Shown here piece by piece: positions 16,801 to 24,241 of a DNA stretch of 64,000 bases (positions are counted from its first letter, which is position 1; each line of letters starts with the position of its first letter). The DNA lies in assembly GCA_016458225.1 (NCBI GenBank), contig JAEMGR010000016.1, positions 1 through 64,000 of the forward strand, in the 5' to 3' direction. This DNA is from Myxococcaceae bacterium JPH2. GTDB taxonomy: Bacteria; Myxococcota; Myxococcia; Myxococcales; Myxococcaceae. The notes beneath the pieces were generated by a model, which was given only the letters and a program-made list of their open reading frames with translations, made no database searches and was not told the DNA's origin. The position numbers and the translations under genes were made by a program.

Positions 16801-17335
16801 GGCGGGGCAGCTCTGGACGCGGCGCTCGGCGCTCAACGGGCCCACGCCGCGCTTCGAGTTGGACCCCTCGAGCGTGCCGAGGACCGCGCCGCCAGGCGCG
16901 ACTGCGTGGAAGCCGTGGGCGCTGCACCTGCTGCCTTATCGCGTGGCGTTCGATGCCGCGAACGGTGGCGTGGCGGCGGCGTGGCTGGAGCCCGCGCTGC
17001 GCCTGTCGCCGAACCTGTCCCTGGTGTCCCAGGTGGAGCCGATCGACTTCGAGAGCGAGCACGACCGACTGTCGAGCACCGTGGGGATCCGGCCCACCTT
17101 GCACATCAACGGCGTGTCGCTGGGCCTGGGCCCCCGCGCCTCGGTGCACTGGACGGGGAGCGAGCGCCGCTTCGATTGGGGCTTCGCGCTGCACGCCGCC
17201 ATTCTCCAGGACCGCCTGGGCGTGAGCGTCGGCGTGCGCGAGTCACCGTTCCAGGGCGGAGGGTCGCTGCGAGGGCTGACGGTGTCGCTGTCCCTCGCGG
17301 ACCTGAACGGCCTGGCCTATTGGTTCACGCTGTAG
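13850..17335 (+). CDS. Very large exported patatin-like phospholipase
   Basis: A 1161-residue protein. GTG at 13850 follows GGAGG by four bases and starts a signal peptide (LGVWLLACVALAA). The patatin domain shows the oxyanion loop ISGGVSLGAYEAG (about 37-49), the nucleophile elbow GASAG with Ser82 (80-84) and the catalytic Asp318 in YVDGGVFDNAPVGL. About 650 mostly helical residues of unknown role follow. The last 150 residues are strand-rich and end in LAYWFTL with a terminal hydrophobic residue, as in outer-membrane barrel proteins (WALHLLPYRVAF, SLVSQVEPIDF, ASVHWTGSERRFDWGFAL, GVSVGVRESPF). The enzyme is probably surface- or outer-membrane-bound and attacks lipids, perhaps of prey. A Cys-rich insert lies at about 265-315. 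Confidence 0.85.
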   Translation: MRQRQFRGITLGVWLLACVALAAESSPPARGDIALTISGGVSLGAYEAGLTWASVRFLRLLQSPTPGASVIQPHLAGVTGASAGSINALLAAALWCQAPDSTADDSVDSNLMRDTWLPVGLDDLLPEDARRYRADDGLLTRAALERVLADVRAKVFEPQGLRRFRPGCVVPLGFSVTRLSPEVRTIAGLPSVTQRFVVPLLFEVTPTGRVRLRYQPLPEGSDLASSALSLGESPDPEAPGTAVSPAQVSQALMSSAAFPLAFSPRELCDCATACPASQQVRRGTCPGPVAGESLTGLTCAARSTPGREVTLCRRPYVDGGVFDNAPVGLAIELAESTRTARPWWPVTYVFVDPDVRRLQGGLGAGPAQESTSDASLAGSLDLFAGLVTTARNSELGRAARAMQWNRTSRDLLLRAAYESRQYARLHGVLSDLAHEKLEAVRMLDAPDPRPRLTAEARLYRGRLLLSCVTRLRGAISGPEGEALLRDCARALRGESGVDPLRADAAQSSRVGARLSMDELVDLGTALAAMFSEGNPFRRQVDAPLTASWMPGVDRLRIQDVVRDGVELSASTLEFFAGELESMVRGGLTELQQVRLRGSMLEVMRLCRGLSFATNLLANAVLDSQLQGMEAMPLSAVATPAHDAREALRAKPPGVLFAPDAPSRVVEAGLSLLVDEQVAALQREPDGATAHDADPALLAHRTRLLGTLVGLVPALQLRAASLESLAEQAQALQGGRSPERRLYVSTRFAPLASSQLGNFAGFLDRPLRELDYYSGIYDAVHTFAVEACARQDPYARGAPMPVRRPPPSDELDLEAPDTQRCVGQGMRLSAERMGLLASPRARHVLVTLAGEELAATLGSRARAEALLSEPSWAWASGDVSLPRGDAVAAALAAARSHRRACGARDTEALCLEDPGFDAFLAGLRAQGFQAQDPSMKLALEDPARWWGTTLRRVVDRATVVELQEANNSPDAPPSTARDGVRWVLAAGQLWTRRSALNGPTPRFELDPSSVPRTAPPGATAWKPWALHLLPYRVAFDAANGGVAAAWLEPALRLSPNLSLVSQVEPIDFESEHDRLSSTVGIRPTLHINGVSLGLGPRASVHWTGSERRFDWGFALHAAILQDRLGVSVGVRESPFQGGGSLRGLTVSLSLADLNGLAYWFTL

Positions 17336-17347
17336 CGTCGTGCTCGC

Positions 17348-19906
17348 TCACGCGCCCCAGAAGTAGCTCCACTTGAGGAGGATGGCGTCGTTGGCCGGAC
17401 CGGCGAGCAGCCGCTTCGGGAGCAGGGTGGCGGCGGGACTGTCCCCCTCGGGCGCCGGCAGTCCCTGCTGCGCGCGCGAGTAGACGAGGAACAGCGTGGA
17501 GCCCAGGCGGTACTCCCAGCGCAGCACCACGTTCACGTTCAGGGCCGTGTCATAGAAGCTCTCCCCGTCGGCGCGGTCGACGGGGGTGAGGTCGGCGAGG
17601 TGGATGGGCGCCTTCGCCTCGTTCGAGCTGGCGCTGTAGAAGCGCCCATAGGCGCCGTAGTCGGTGAAGAGCTGCGCGTAGCCCTGGAGGGTCAGGTGCG
17701 GCGTGAGGATCCACTGCTGCCGCAGCGTGAGGGACAGGAAGTTGGACTTCAGGTCGCCCAGGACGAAGTGCTCGTCACCCAGGTCCTCCACGAAGCGGGC
17801 AATGTAGGGCGTCCGGTCATTGCCCACCTCCACGCGCGTCTCCAGCGACGGATGAGGCCGCACGGAGACGAACACGTCGCCGCCCCAGCCCACGCGCGCC
17901 GGGGTCGGACCTCCGGCGCGGTGCAGGCCCATGGACGCGTTGCCGCCGACGGACACCGCGCGCTTCGCGTTGGTCTCCACGTAGAAGTTGACGTAGTGGG
18001 CGCCCTCTCGCTCCAGCGGCACCCCGGCGCCGTCGAGCGCGCGCACGTCGTAGCCGCCGACGTCGGTGCCTACGTCCAGCTCGATGAGGTCGAAGGTCGG
18101 CAGCACGGCGATGAGGTTCAGGTCCACGAACGCGCCCCGGAACGTCGCGCGCGAGTCCGCCGTCCACTTCGCGCCGCCGGCGAGGATGGCCCTGAACAAC
18201 TTGAGCGGCCCCAGCCCGTCCTGGCGCTCGTAGCGCAGGGAGAAGCGAGGCGTCTGCTCGTTCTGCGCGCGCTGGAAGCCCGTGGCCACGAGCGACAGCG
18301 TCGGGGACGCGAAGTCGACGCCCACGTCCGCGCGGAAGCCGTTGCCGCTGAAGCGTCCGGCGCGCAGGTAGCCGCCCACGCCCATGTCACCGCGCCGCAG
18401 CACCGTGCCGTCGTGCAGCGTCCGCTCGGGCAGCCCCCGTACCACCTGCGAGGCATTGAGCTGGCCGTACACCGCCCACTCGCGACTGGCCGAGCGCAGG
18501 TCGAAGTCCATGCCCAGCACGTTGCCGCCGCGCGTCCGGCACTCGGCGGGCTGGCGCTCGTCATCCAGGGCCGCGTCCTCGTCGCGGCACAGCCCGGCCA
18601 TGGGCAGCGCCGAGGCGAAGCTCACGCCCACGCGCGAGGCCGTGCCCACTGGCGCCCGCGCCGCCGCGGCCAGGAAGTTGGTGGTGGCCAGCGGCGCACC
18701 AGGCAGCTCCGCGTCCGGCCCCAGGTGCAGCGGCCGGCTGGCGTGCACGCGCAGGCGTCGGTCCGGATTCGCCTCGTCCTGCTCCTGCCAGGGCCCGGCG
18801 ACGAGCGCGTCCAGCACGCCCACCTGCACGCCCGGCCCCACCGTGCCCGTCAGCTTCGCCGCGCCGAGGATGGGCGTCTCCAGCCCCACGCGCCGCGAGT
18901 AGAACATCGTCAGCGGCGAGCGCCCGCCCTCCCAGCCCACCGGCTGGAACAGCTCCATGCCCTGCGTGAAGAAGGGCCGGCGCTCGTTGTAGTAGGACTC
19001 GAAGGTGGAGAGGTTGAGCAGGAGTTGATCCGCCTCCAGCTCGCCGAAGTCCGGGTTGAACGTGGCGTTGAGCATCAGCCCGCTGCTCAGCGCGCCTCGG
19101 ACATCCAGGCCCACGTCGAGCACCGGGCTCATCATCCGGGGCGTGGGCTGCGTCGCGTCCGAGAACTGCGGTCGCATCACCCCGCGCGCCGCCACATAAG
19201 GCACCAGCTCCCAGCGTCCGCGGGGCTGAAGGTCCACCAGCCCGGTCAGCCGCCCCAGCCGAGACACGTTCGCGCTCGCCTCGCGCGGGTTCTCGACGGA
19301 CTCCAGCTCCTCGTTCTTGCGCGCGATCTCCCGGCGCACCGAGAAGCCCCACGACTGCACCGGGGCCTCGGGGAAGCGCAGCAGCGACAGAGGGATGGCG
19401 TACTCGGCGACCCAGCCGTCCTCCACGTTGCCCACGGCCGCGTCCCAGACGCCGCCCCAGTCAGTGGTGTAGTTGCGGTCGTCGTAATAGAGGCCATCTT
19501 CCTGGATGCCACCCGCGTTGACCGAGAACCCGTAGCCGGTCCGCCGGTCGTTCATCGGGTCGATGATGAGGCGCACCGAGTCCGAGTAGGGGAAGTCGTC
19601 GCGCCGGCCCAGGCGCCTATCGATCAGCTCGGGCTGTGAGTCGTGCGCGACGATGCCCACGTAGAGCATGTCCGCGTCGTAGAGGACCCGGACCTCGGTG
19701 CGCTCACTGGGCGTCCGTCCGGACACCGGATAGCGCTCCACGAACGCATCGAACACGGGCGCCTTCGCCCAATCGGGTTCATCAAGACGGCCATCCACGC
19801 GGAGTGGCCCGCCCGCCCTCACGGCCTGAATGGGCTCCGCTGCCTGCGCGACCGTGGCCCCCAACAACACCGCCAGTGCGCAACCCCTCATGACTCCAGA
19901 CGACAT
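17348..19906 (-). CDS. DUF5916-type outer-membrane protein with CBM9-like N-terminus
   Basis: An 852-residue protein. MSSG at 19906 has GAGGAG upstream and a signal peptide ending VAQA-AEP. Residues about 25-230 resemble the carbohydrate-binding family 9-like domain of DUF5916 proteins (PLRVDGRLDEPDWAKAPVF, TEVRVLYDADMLYVGIVAHD, DSVRLIIDPMNDRRTGYGFSVN, GWVAEYAIPLSLLRF). The remainder is a long beta-rich region (FNPDFGELEADQLLLNLSTFESYYNERRPFF, then alternating aromatic strands) ending in LLKWSYFWGA, consistent with an outer-membrane barrel. The function of the family is unknown. The gene is divergent from the hydrolase pair, with two dyads between them. Confidence 0.85.
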   Translation of the reverse strand: MSSGVMRGCALAVLLGATVAQAAEPIQAVRAGGPLRVDGRLDEPDWAKAPVFDAFVERYPVSGRTPSERTEVRVLYDADMLYVGIVAHDSQPELIDRRLGRRDDFPYSDSVRLIIDPMNDRRTGYGFSVNAGGIQEDGLYYDDRNYTTDWGGVWDAAVGNVEDGWVAEYAIPLSLLRFPEAPVQSWGFSVRREIARKNEELESVENPREASANVSRLGRLTGLVDLQPRGRWELVPYVAARGVMRPQFSDATQPTPRMMSPVLDVGLDVRGALSSGLMLNATFNPDFGELEADQLLLNLSTFESYYNERRPFFTQGMELFQPVGWEGGRSPLTMFYSRRVGLETPILGAAKLTGTVGPGVQVGVLDALVAGPWQEQDEANPDRRLRVHASRPLHLGPDAELPGAPLATTNFLAAAARAPVGTASRVGVSFASALPMAGLCRDEDAALDDERQPAECRTRGGNVLGMDFDLRSASREWAVYGQLNASQVVRGLPERTLHDGTVLRRGDMGVGGYLRAGRFSGNGFRADVGVDFASPTLSLVATGFQRAQNEQTPRFSLRYERQDGLGPLKLFRAILAGGAKWTADSRATFRGAFVDLNLIAVLPTFDLIELDVGTDVGGYDVRALDGAGVPLEREGAHYVNFYVETNAKRAVSVGGNASMGLHRAGGPTPARVGWGGDVFVSVRPHPSLETRVEVGNDRTPYIARFVEDLGDEHFVLGDLKSNFLSLTLRQQWILTPHLTLQGYAQLFTDYGAYGRFYSASSNEAKAPIHLADLTPVDRADGESFYDTALNVNVVLRWEYRLGSTLFLVYSRAQQGLPAPEGDSPAATLLPKRLLAGPANDAILLKWSYFWGA

Positions 19907-20046
19907 GCCGCTCCTCGATGCGCGCGCTCCGCCCCCAAGCCGCGGCAGCGCATGGCCGCAAACGCTCCAGATGAACTTTCATTTCGCAGGGATTGAGTCC
20001 TCGCTGACTTCCCCTGGGTGCGGATCCGCAGCCGCGTCAGCCTTAT

Positions 20047-20084
20047 CTACGAATTCGTTCGTAGAAGTCAACGAAGGGCTTCGT
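20047..20084. promoter_or_regulatory. Twin ACGAA-N4-TTCGT dyads, 22 bp apart
   Basis: Site 1: CTACGAA (20047-20053), TTCG, TTCGTAG (20058-20064). Site 2: ACGAA (20071-20075), GGGC, TTCGT (20080-20084). Both contain ACGAA-N4-TTCGT, and the cores repeat with a 22-bp period, two helical turns, as expected for cooperative binding of two dimers on one DNA face. They lie in the 344-bp gap 19907-20250 between divergent genes (143 bp from the DUF5916 start, 167 bp from the hydrolase start). The rest of that gap holds no gene I can support. No regulator gene is adjacent. Confidence 0.5.
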
Positions 20085-20191
20085 ACTTTGGCGTCCCGCG
20101 AGGTCGGACGCAGCGCTCGCTAAGGGAAATCCACGGGTCTGAATCACCGGGATGTCTGGGAATGAAGGGCTGATAAACGGCGCGTGAGGGT

Positions 20192-20221
20192 TTGACCGGA
20201 CTGGGGGCGCGTCCCTACCAT
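20192..20221 (+). promoter_or_regulatory. Candidate promoter of hydrolase pair
   Basis: TTGACC (20192-20197) and TACCAT (20216-20221) with an 18-bp spacer, about 30 bp before the ATG at 20251. It matches the -35 at five positions and the -10 at four. The twin dyads lie over 100 bp upstream, a position more typical of activation than of promoter occlusion. Confidence 0.35.
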
Positions 20222-20250
20222 CACGCTCGGCCGAGGGGGCTGTTCACGAC

Positions 20251-21081
20251 ATGCAGACGTTGCCGGAAACGCCTGGGTACCTGCCCCAGGGCGCGGACTC
20301 TCTTTATTTCGTGCATCACCATGCCGTGGGCCCTTGCCGGGCGGCGGTGCTCCTCGTGGGGCCCATGGCCCTGGAGCGCACGCACGGCTACGTGGTCTGG
20401 GCTCGGTGGGCGCGCCATCTCGCGCAGCGCGGCGTGGATGTCTTGCGCTTCGACTACCGCGGCGTGGGGGAGAGCACGGGGCGCTTCGAGCAGATGACGC
20501 TGGCGCGATGGGAAGAGGACGTGCGCGCCGCGCTCGGGCACCTGCGGGCGTCCTGTCCTGACGTGCCGGTGGTGGTGCATGGCCTGCGGCTGGGGGCCCT
20601 GCTGGGCGCGCGCGTGTTCGCGGATGAGGGATTGGCGGGCCTGCTCTTGTGGGACCCTCCCGAGTCCGGGCGCGCGCACCTGATGGACTTGCTCAGGCGC
20701 AAGGTGGCGTCCGACAACCTGGAAGGCACGGGGGGACCGCGCCGCTCGCGTGAGGATTACGTGGCGGAGCTGGAGTCCGGGATGCTCATGGAGGTGGAGG
20801 GCTATCCGTGGTCGCGCGAGCTGTGGCGCAGCACGGAGTCCTACGGACTGGCGCTGCCCCCGCGTGATGACGCGCGGCCGTGGCGGGTGGTGCACCTGGA
20901 TGGGCGCCCGGCGGACAAGTGCCTCGTGCCGGGGCGGAGCCTCACGGCGCGCATCCCCCGGCCCTTTTTCTGGACCGCGAGCAACAAGCTGCTGCCGGAC
21001 ATGTCCCAGGTCTTCGAGGACGGACTGTCTTTCATTGCCGAGGCGAGCGCGCGACCGCAGGCGCAGGAGGCGGTGTCATGA
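20251..21081 (+). CDS. Alpha/beta-hydrolase, exosortase-associated hydrolase-2-like, nucleophile Ser replaced by Arg
   Basis: A 276-residue alpha/beta-hydrolase fold protein: AVLLVGPMALERTHGYVVWARWARHLAQRGVDVLRFDYRGVGES is the classic beta3-beta4 region. The nucleophile elbow is HGLRLGA (110-116), so the GxSxG Ser is Arg113. From family knowledge, this GLRLGA form is typical of exosortase A system-associated hydrolase 2 proteins, whose mechanism is unclear. No signal peptide is seen. The stop overlaps the ATG of the next gene (ATGA at 21078-21081). No exosortase, glycosyltransferase or PEP-CTERM gene is in the window, so the usual context is missing. Confidence 0.8.
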   Translation: MQTLPETPGYLPQGADSLYFVHHHAVGPCRAAVLLVGPMALERTHGYVVWARWARHLAQRGVDVLRFDYRGVGESTGRFEQMTLARWEEDVRAALGHLRASCPDVPVVVHGLRLGALLGARVFADEGLAGLLLWDPPESGRAHLMDLLRRKVASDNLEGTGGPRRSREDYVAELESGMLMEVEGYPWSRELWRSTESYGLALPPRDDARPWRVVHLDGRPADKCLVPGRSLTARIPRPFFWTASNKLLPDMSQVFEDGLSFIAEASARPQAQEAVS

Positions 21082-22067
21082 GGGAGCTGTTCGAGGTGGA
21101 CGTGCTCGGGCACCGGCTCTGGGGCACGGCGCATCCGGTGCCCGCGGGCGTGTCGCCGCGCACGGTGGGCTTTCTCTTCCTGAACCCCGGACACGTGCCT
21201 CGCGACGGGCACGCGGGCCTGTCCGCGCGCGCCGCGGATCGCCTGTCCGCGCAGGGCTATCCCTGCTTCCGGGTGGACCTGCCGGGCCTGGGGGACACCG
21301 AGGGGCCGCTGCCGGACACGACCGCGGAGCTGTACCGGCAGGTGTGTGACGGCGGCTTCGTGCCCGTGTCGCTCGCGTTGGTGGAGGCGCTGTGTCTGCG
21401 CCATGGCCTGGACGGACTGGTGCTCGGCGGCCTGTGCGGCGCGGCCACCACGTCCACGTATCTGGCGGATCGAGACCCGCGCGGCGTCCGAGGCGTCTTC
21501 CTCTTCGAGCCCGAGTTCTACGTGACGGAGCCCGTCCAGGACGAAGCGCCTCCCGATGCGTCGCGCCCGCAGGGCCGCCGAGAGCGCTGGCTCGGCCGGG
21601 CGCGGCGGGTCACCTCCAAGGTGTTCTCCTTCTGGGGCTGGATGCGCATGCTCACCCTGGAGAACGAGTACTCGCGGCTGTTCCGCTACGTGCCGTTCCC
21701 GCGTCAGGCGCTGCTCGACCTCTTGTTGGATCGCGACGTCCTGCCGGATGTGGCCAACGTGCCCTTGGTGCAGGCGTGGCAGCGGGTGGTGCAGCGCGGA
21801 ACGCCCGCCCTGGTGCTCACCGCGGAGGGCAAGCTGCGCGACGTCTTCTTCGAGCGCATCCACCAGGCCGCGCTCGCGCATCTGCCTCACCCCAACGTGT
21901 CTCGCTTCAAGCTGACCGGCACCAACCACATCTTCACGACGGGGGGCGCTGGCGAGCGGGCCGTGGAGCACCTGGTGCGCTGGGCGAACACGCACTTCCC
22001 CGCGAGGGGAGAGGGCGCCACGGCGCGCTCGGAAGGGACGTGGGGGAGCACCCGACTGGCTGGGTGA
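21078..22067 (+). CDS. Alpha/beta-hydrolase, exosortase-associated hydrolase-1-like, Cys at nucleophile position
   Basis: A 329-residue partner of the preceding protein, started within its stop codon with AGGAGG upstream. The beta-strand/oxyanion region reads VGFLFLNPGHVPRDG and YPCFRVDLPGLGDTEG. The elbow is VLGGLCGAATT with Cys120 where Ser is usual, as in exosortase hydrolase 1 proteins (GLCDxA). A late His in LTGTNHIFTTGGA (about 295-308) would serve as the catalytic base. Residues about 160-210 are a charged insert or lid. A Cys-nucleophile protein coupled to one without a nucleophile suggests a heteromeric enzyme acting on an activated acyl or polysaccharide intermediate; this is inference. 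Confidence 0.78.
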   Translation: MRELFEVDVLGHRLWGTAHPVPAGVSPRTVGFLFLNPGHVPRDGHAGLSARAADRLSAQGYPCFRVDLPGLGDTEGPLPDTTAELYRQVCDGGFVPVSLALVEALCLRHGLDGLVLGGLCGAATTSTYLADRDPRGVRGVFLFEPEFYVTEPVQDEAPPDASRPQGRRERWLGRARRVTSKVFSFWGWMRMLTLENEYSRLFRYVPFPRQALLDLLLDRDVLPDVANVPLVQAWQRVVQRGTPALVLTAEGKLRDVFFERIHQAALAHLPHPNVSRFKLTGTNHIFTTGGAGERAVEHLVRWANTHFPARGEGATARSEGTWGSTRLAG

Positions 22068-22120
22068 GGCGCGGCGCCCAAGCGAGCAGCCCGCACCGTC
22101 CCGTGGTTGAATCGCCGTTC

Positions 22121-22963
22121 ATGCTGGCTCTCCCCCCCTCGCTTGCTCGTCCTGTGCTCGTCCGCTGGCTCGGTCCGTTGCTCCTCGGCGCGCTCTCGGC
22201 CTGCGTCACCGTTCCCAGGGTCCCCCCGCCTCCGCCGGACCTGCAGGCCGAGTGTGACGCGGGCCGCGTGTCCTCGTGCCAGTCGCTCGGCGGGCAGCGG
22301 ATGGGGGAGGGGAAGCCCGAGGACGCGGCCGACGCCTTCGCCAAGGCATGCAATCAGGGCGATGTCGCGTCCTGCATCACCGCGGGCCGCATCCGCATGG
22401 ACCACGGCGACCTCGATGGCGCCGAGCCGCCGCTGCGCCAGGGCTTCGACGCGGACAACGAGGAGGCCACCCTGGCGCTGGCGGATCTCCACGCGGCGCG
22501 AGGCGACGCGGCGGAGGCCGAGCGCCTGCGCTGGGCGGCGCTCGCCGTGGAGAAGTCACTCGTGGAGGCGGTCCTCGGGGCCCGGCTGGGGCTGGGCGGC
22601 GAGACGGGCATGATGTTCGACATCCACGTGCAGCCCATGTCCTTCCTGGCTCGGCGCATCAACCTGGGACTGAGCATGTCCGCGATGACGCACCGCAAGT
22701 CGGAGCTGAACTCCTACGTGGGCTACCAGCACTTCTTGACGAGCTGGGCGGCGCCCTACGCGCGGATGTTCCTGGGGGCGGGCTGGCACAACAACACCCC
22801 CGAACTCAACGTCGGCGGCGAGGTGGGCATGAAGCTCATCCTCGGGGAGATCGGTCATCTTGGCGTGGCGTTCGGCACCACGTCGGTGGGCGGGTCGTAC
22901 TTCGGCATCCAGCTCGGGCTCGACTGGAAGCTCGCGCTGGCCATTGCCCTGCAAGTCCACTGA
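22121..22963 (+). CDS. Sel1/TPR-like lipoprotein with beta-rich C-terminus
   Basis: A 280-residue lipoprotein (LLLGALSAC lipobox; ATG at 22121). Residues about 45-140 are short helical repeats with paired Cys (LQAECDAGRVSSCQSLGGQRM, AFAKACNQGDVASCITAGRIRM), the pattern of Sel1-like repeats in myxobacterial lipoproteins. Residues about 160-280 are amphipathic strands (FDIHVQPMSFLARRINLGLSM, LNSYVGYQHFLTSWAAPYARMFLGAGWHNN, HLGVAFGTTSVGGSYFGIQLGLDWKLALAIALQVH), consistent with an outer-membrane-associated barrel. It lies 53 bp after the hydrolase pair and may share their transcript. The function is unknown. Confidence 0.75.
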   Translation: MLALPPSLARPVLVRWLGPLLLGALSACVTVPRVPPPPPDLQAECDAGRVSSCQSLGGQRMGEGKPEDAADAFAKACNQGDVASCITAGRIRMDHGDLDGAEPPLRQGFDADNEEATLALADLHAARGDAAEAERLRWAALAVEKSLVEAVLGARLGLGGETGMMFDIHVQPMSFLARRINLGLSMSAMTHRKSELNSYVGYQHFLTSWAAPYARMFLGAGWHNNTPELNVGGEVGMKLILGEIGHLGVAFGTTSVGGSYFGIQLGLDWKLALAIALQVH

Positions 22964-22970
22964 GCGGGCG

Positions 22971-23519
22971 TCAGGTCCAGTCCCACGCCACCACGACCCA
23001 CTCGTCCGTCTCGTCGCGGTACGTGGTGACGGGCTGGAAGCCCACCCGGGCATGGGCGCGCATGGAGCGCGTGTTGCGCGAGGCGATCTCCGTGAGGCAC
23101 AGCTCGTAGCGATTCGCGTAGCTTGAGCGGTGCTCACGGTAGAGCGCGTCGAAGATGCCCTGGCCCCGGTAGTCGCGCGCCACGCAGACCTGGCCCATGA
23201 CGTAGTAGCGGTAGGCGCCCAGGGGCTTGCCCTTCCACGACAGCGTGTCGAAGAGCTGGAACATGGGCTCCAGGATGGGGATGAACGCGCGCGTCTCCAC
23301 GGGCATCACCAGCGCGTAGCCCGCGAGCCGCTCGCCATCCCGGGCGATGATGCTGGGCGCCACCGCGTGCATGCGCTCGAGCGTGTCCAGCGTGTGGGCC
23401 ACCGTGACGAAGCCCTGCTCCAGGGCCTCCTGGGGCGACACGTGGCCACGCAGGTTCTCTCGCTGGAGGGAGAGCACCTGTTCCAGTTCGGACGGGGAGG
23501 TGACGAGCGTGGTGCGCAT
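22971..23519 (-). CDS. GNAT-family N-acetyltransferase
   Basis: A 182-residue GNAT protein. Acetyl-CoA binding motif A is visible as VCVARDYRGQGIFDALYREHR (R-G-Q-G-I-F), with the later strand CLTEIASRNTRSMRAHARVGFQPV typical of the family. The long first half (LRGHVSPQEALEQGFVTVAHTLDTLERM) resembles members that act on small molecules. It lies 23 bp after the endonuclease III gene on the same strand, probably in one transcript. The substrate is unknown. Confidence 0.85.
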   Translation of the reverse strand: MRTTLVTSPSELEQVLSLQRENLRGHVSPQEALEQGFVTVAHTLDTLERMHAVAPSIIARDGERLAGYALVMPVETRAFIPILEPMFQLFDTLSWKGKPLGAYRYYVMGQVCVARDYRGQGIFDALYREHRSSYANRYELCLTEIASRNTRSMRAHARVGFQPVTTYRDETDEWVVVAWDWT

Positions 23520-23542
23520 GACGGGGCTCCGGGGGAGAAGGG

Positions 23543-24184
23543 TCAGCGCTCGACGCCAACCTTGGGGCAGATATCAGCGAGCATGCACGTGTCGCACTTG
23601 GGCTTGCGCGCCACGCACGTATAGCGGCCGTGCAGCACCACCGCAGGCCCAAAGAAGGTCCAGTCCTCCTGGGGGACCAGGGCCATCAGGTCCTTCTCGA
23701 TGGCCTCGCCCTTCTCCTGCTTCGTCAGGGCGAGTCGCTGGCTGACGCGGCCCACGTGGGTGTCCACGATGATGCCCGAGGGGATGTTGAACGCGGTGTT
23801 GAGCACCACGTTCGCCGTCTTGCGCGCCACGCCCGGCAGCTGGATGAGCTGCTGGATGTCCCGTGGCACCTCGCCCCCGAAGTCAGCCAGCAGGGCCCGG
23901 CTCATGGCCTGCACCGTCTTCGTCTTCTGCTTGAAGAAGCCGGTGGGCTTGAGGTCCTCCTCCAACTCGGCGGTGTCCGCGTCCGCGAAGGCGCGCGGGC
24001 CCGGGTACTTGGGGAACACCGTGGCGGTGACGCGGTTGACGCGCTCATCCGTGCACTGCGCCGCCAGGATGGTGGCCACGAGCAGCTCGAACGGCGTGGA
24101 CCAGTTCAGCTCGTAGCGCGCGTCCGGGTACTTCTCGCGCAGTCGATGGAGCAACTCGGGGATGGACGGAGGCGTGGGTTTCAT
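23543..24184 (-). CDS. nth: Endonuclease III (DNA glycosylase/AP lyase)
   Basis: A 213-residue endonuclease III of normal length. The helix-hairpin-helix LPGVARKTANVV (116-127) carries the catalytic Lys122, and Asp141 is in IIVDTHVGR. A C-terminal [4Fe-4S] cluster has the spacing C190-x6-C197-x2-C200-x5-C206. It removes oxidised pyrimidines from DNA and cleaves the abasic site. The gene is followed by the GNAT and preceded at 57 bp by the alcohol dehydrogenase end, all on the minus strand. Confidence 0.96.
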   Translation of the reverse strand: MKPTPPSIPELLHRLREKYPDARYELNWSTPFELLVATILAAQCTDERVNRVTATVFPKYPGPRAFADADTAELEEDLKPTGFFKQKTKTVQAMSRALLADFGGEVPRDIQQLIQLPGVARKTANVVLNTAFNIPSGIIVDTHVGRVSQRLALTKQEKGEAIEKDLMALVPQEDWTFFGPAVVLHGRYTCVARKPKCDTCMLADICPKVGVER

Positions 24185-24241
24185 GGGGACGGGGAGAAGG
24201 TAATCGGCGGGGCGCTCGACGTCATCGCGAGAGTGGTGCCG

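Noticed and set aside
15332-17194. Long minus-strand frame opposite the patatin gene
   Set aside because: Antisense shadow with Arg/Gln/His-rich composition and no recognisable domain; the plus strand carries catalytic patatin motifs.
17600-19639. Long plus-strand frame opposite the DUF5916 gene
   Set aside because: Low-complexity His/Arg/Ala sequence without motifs; the minus strand has signal peptide and family motifs.
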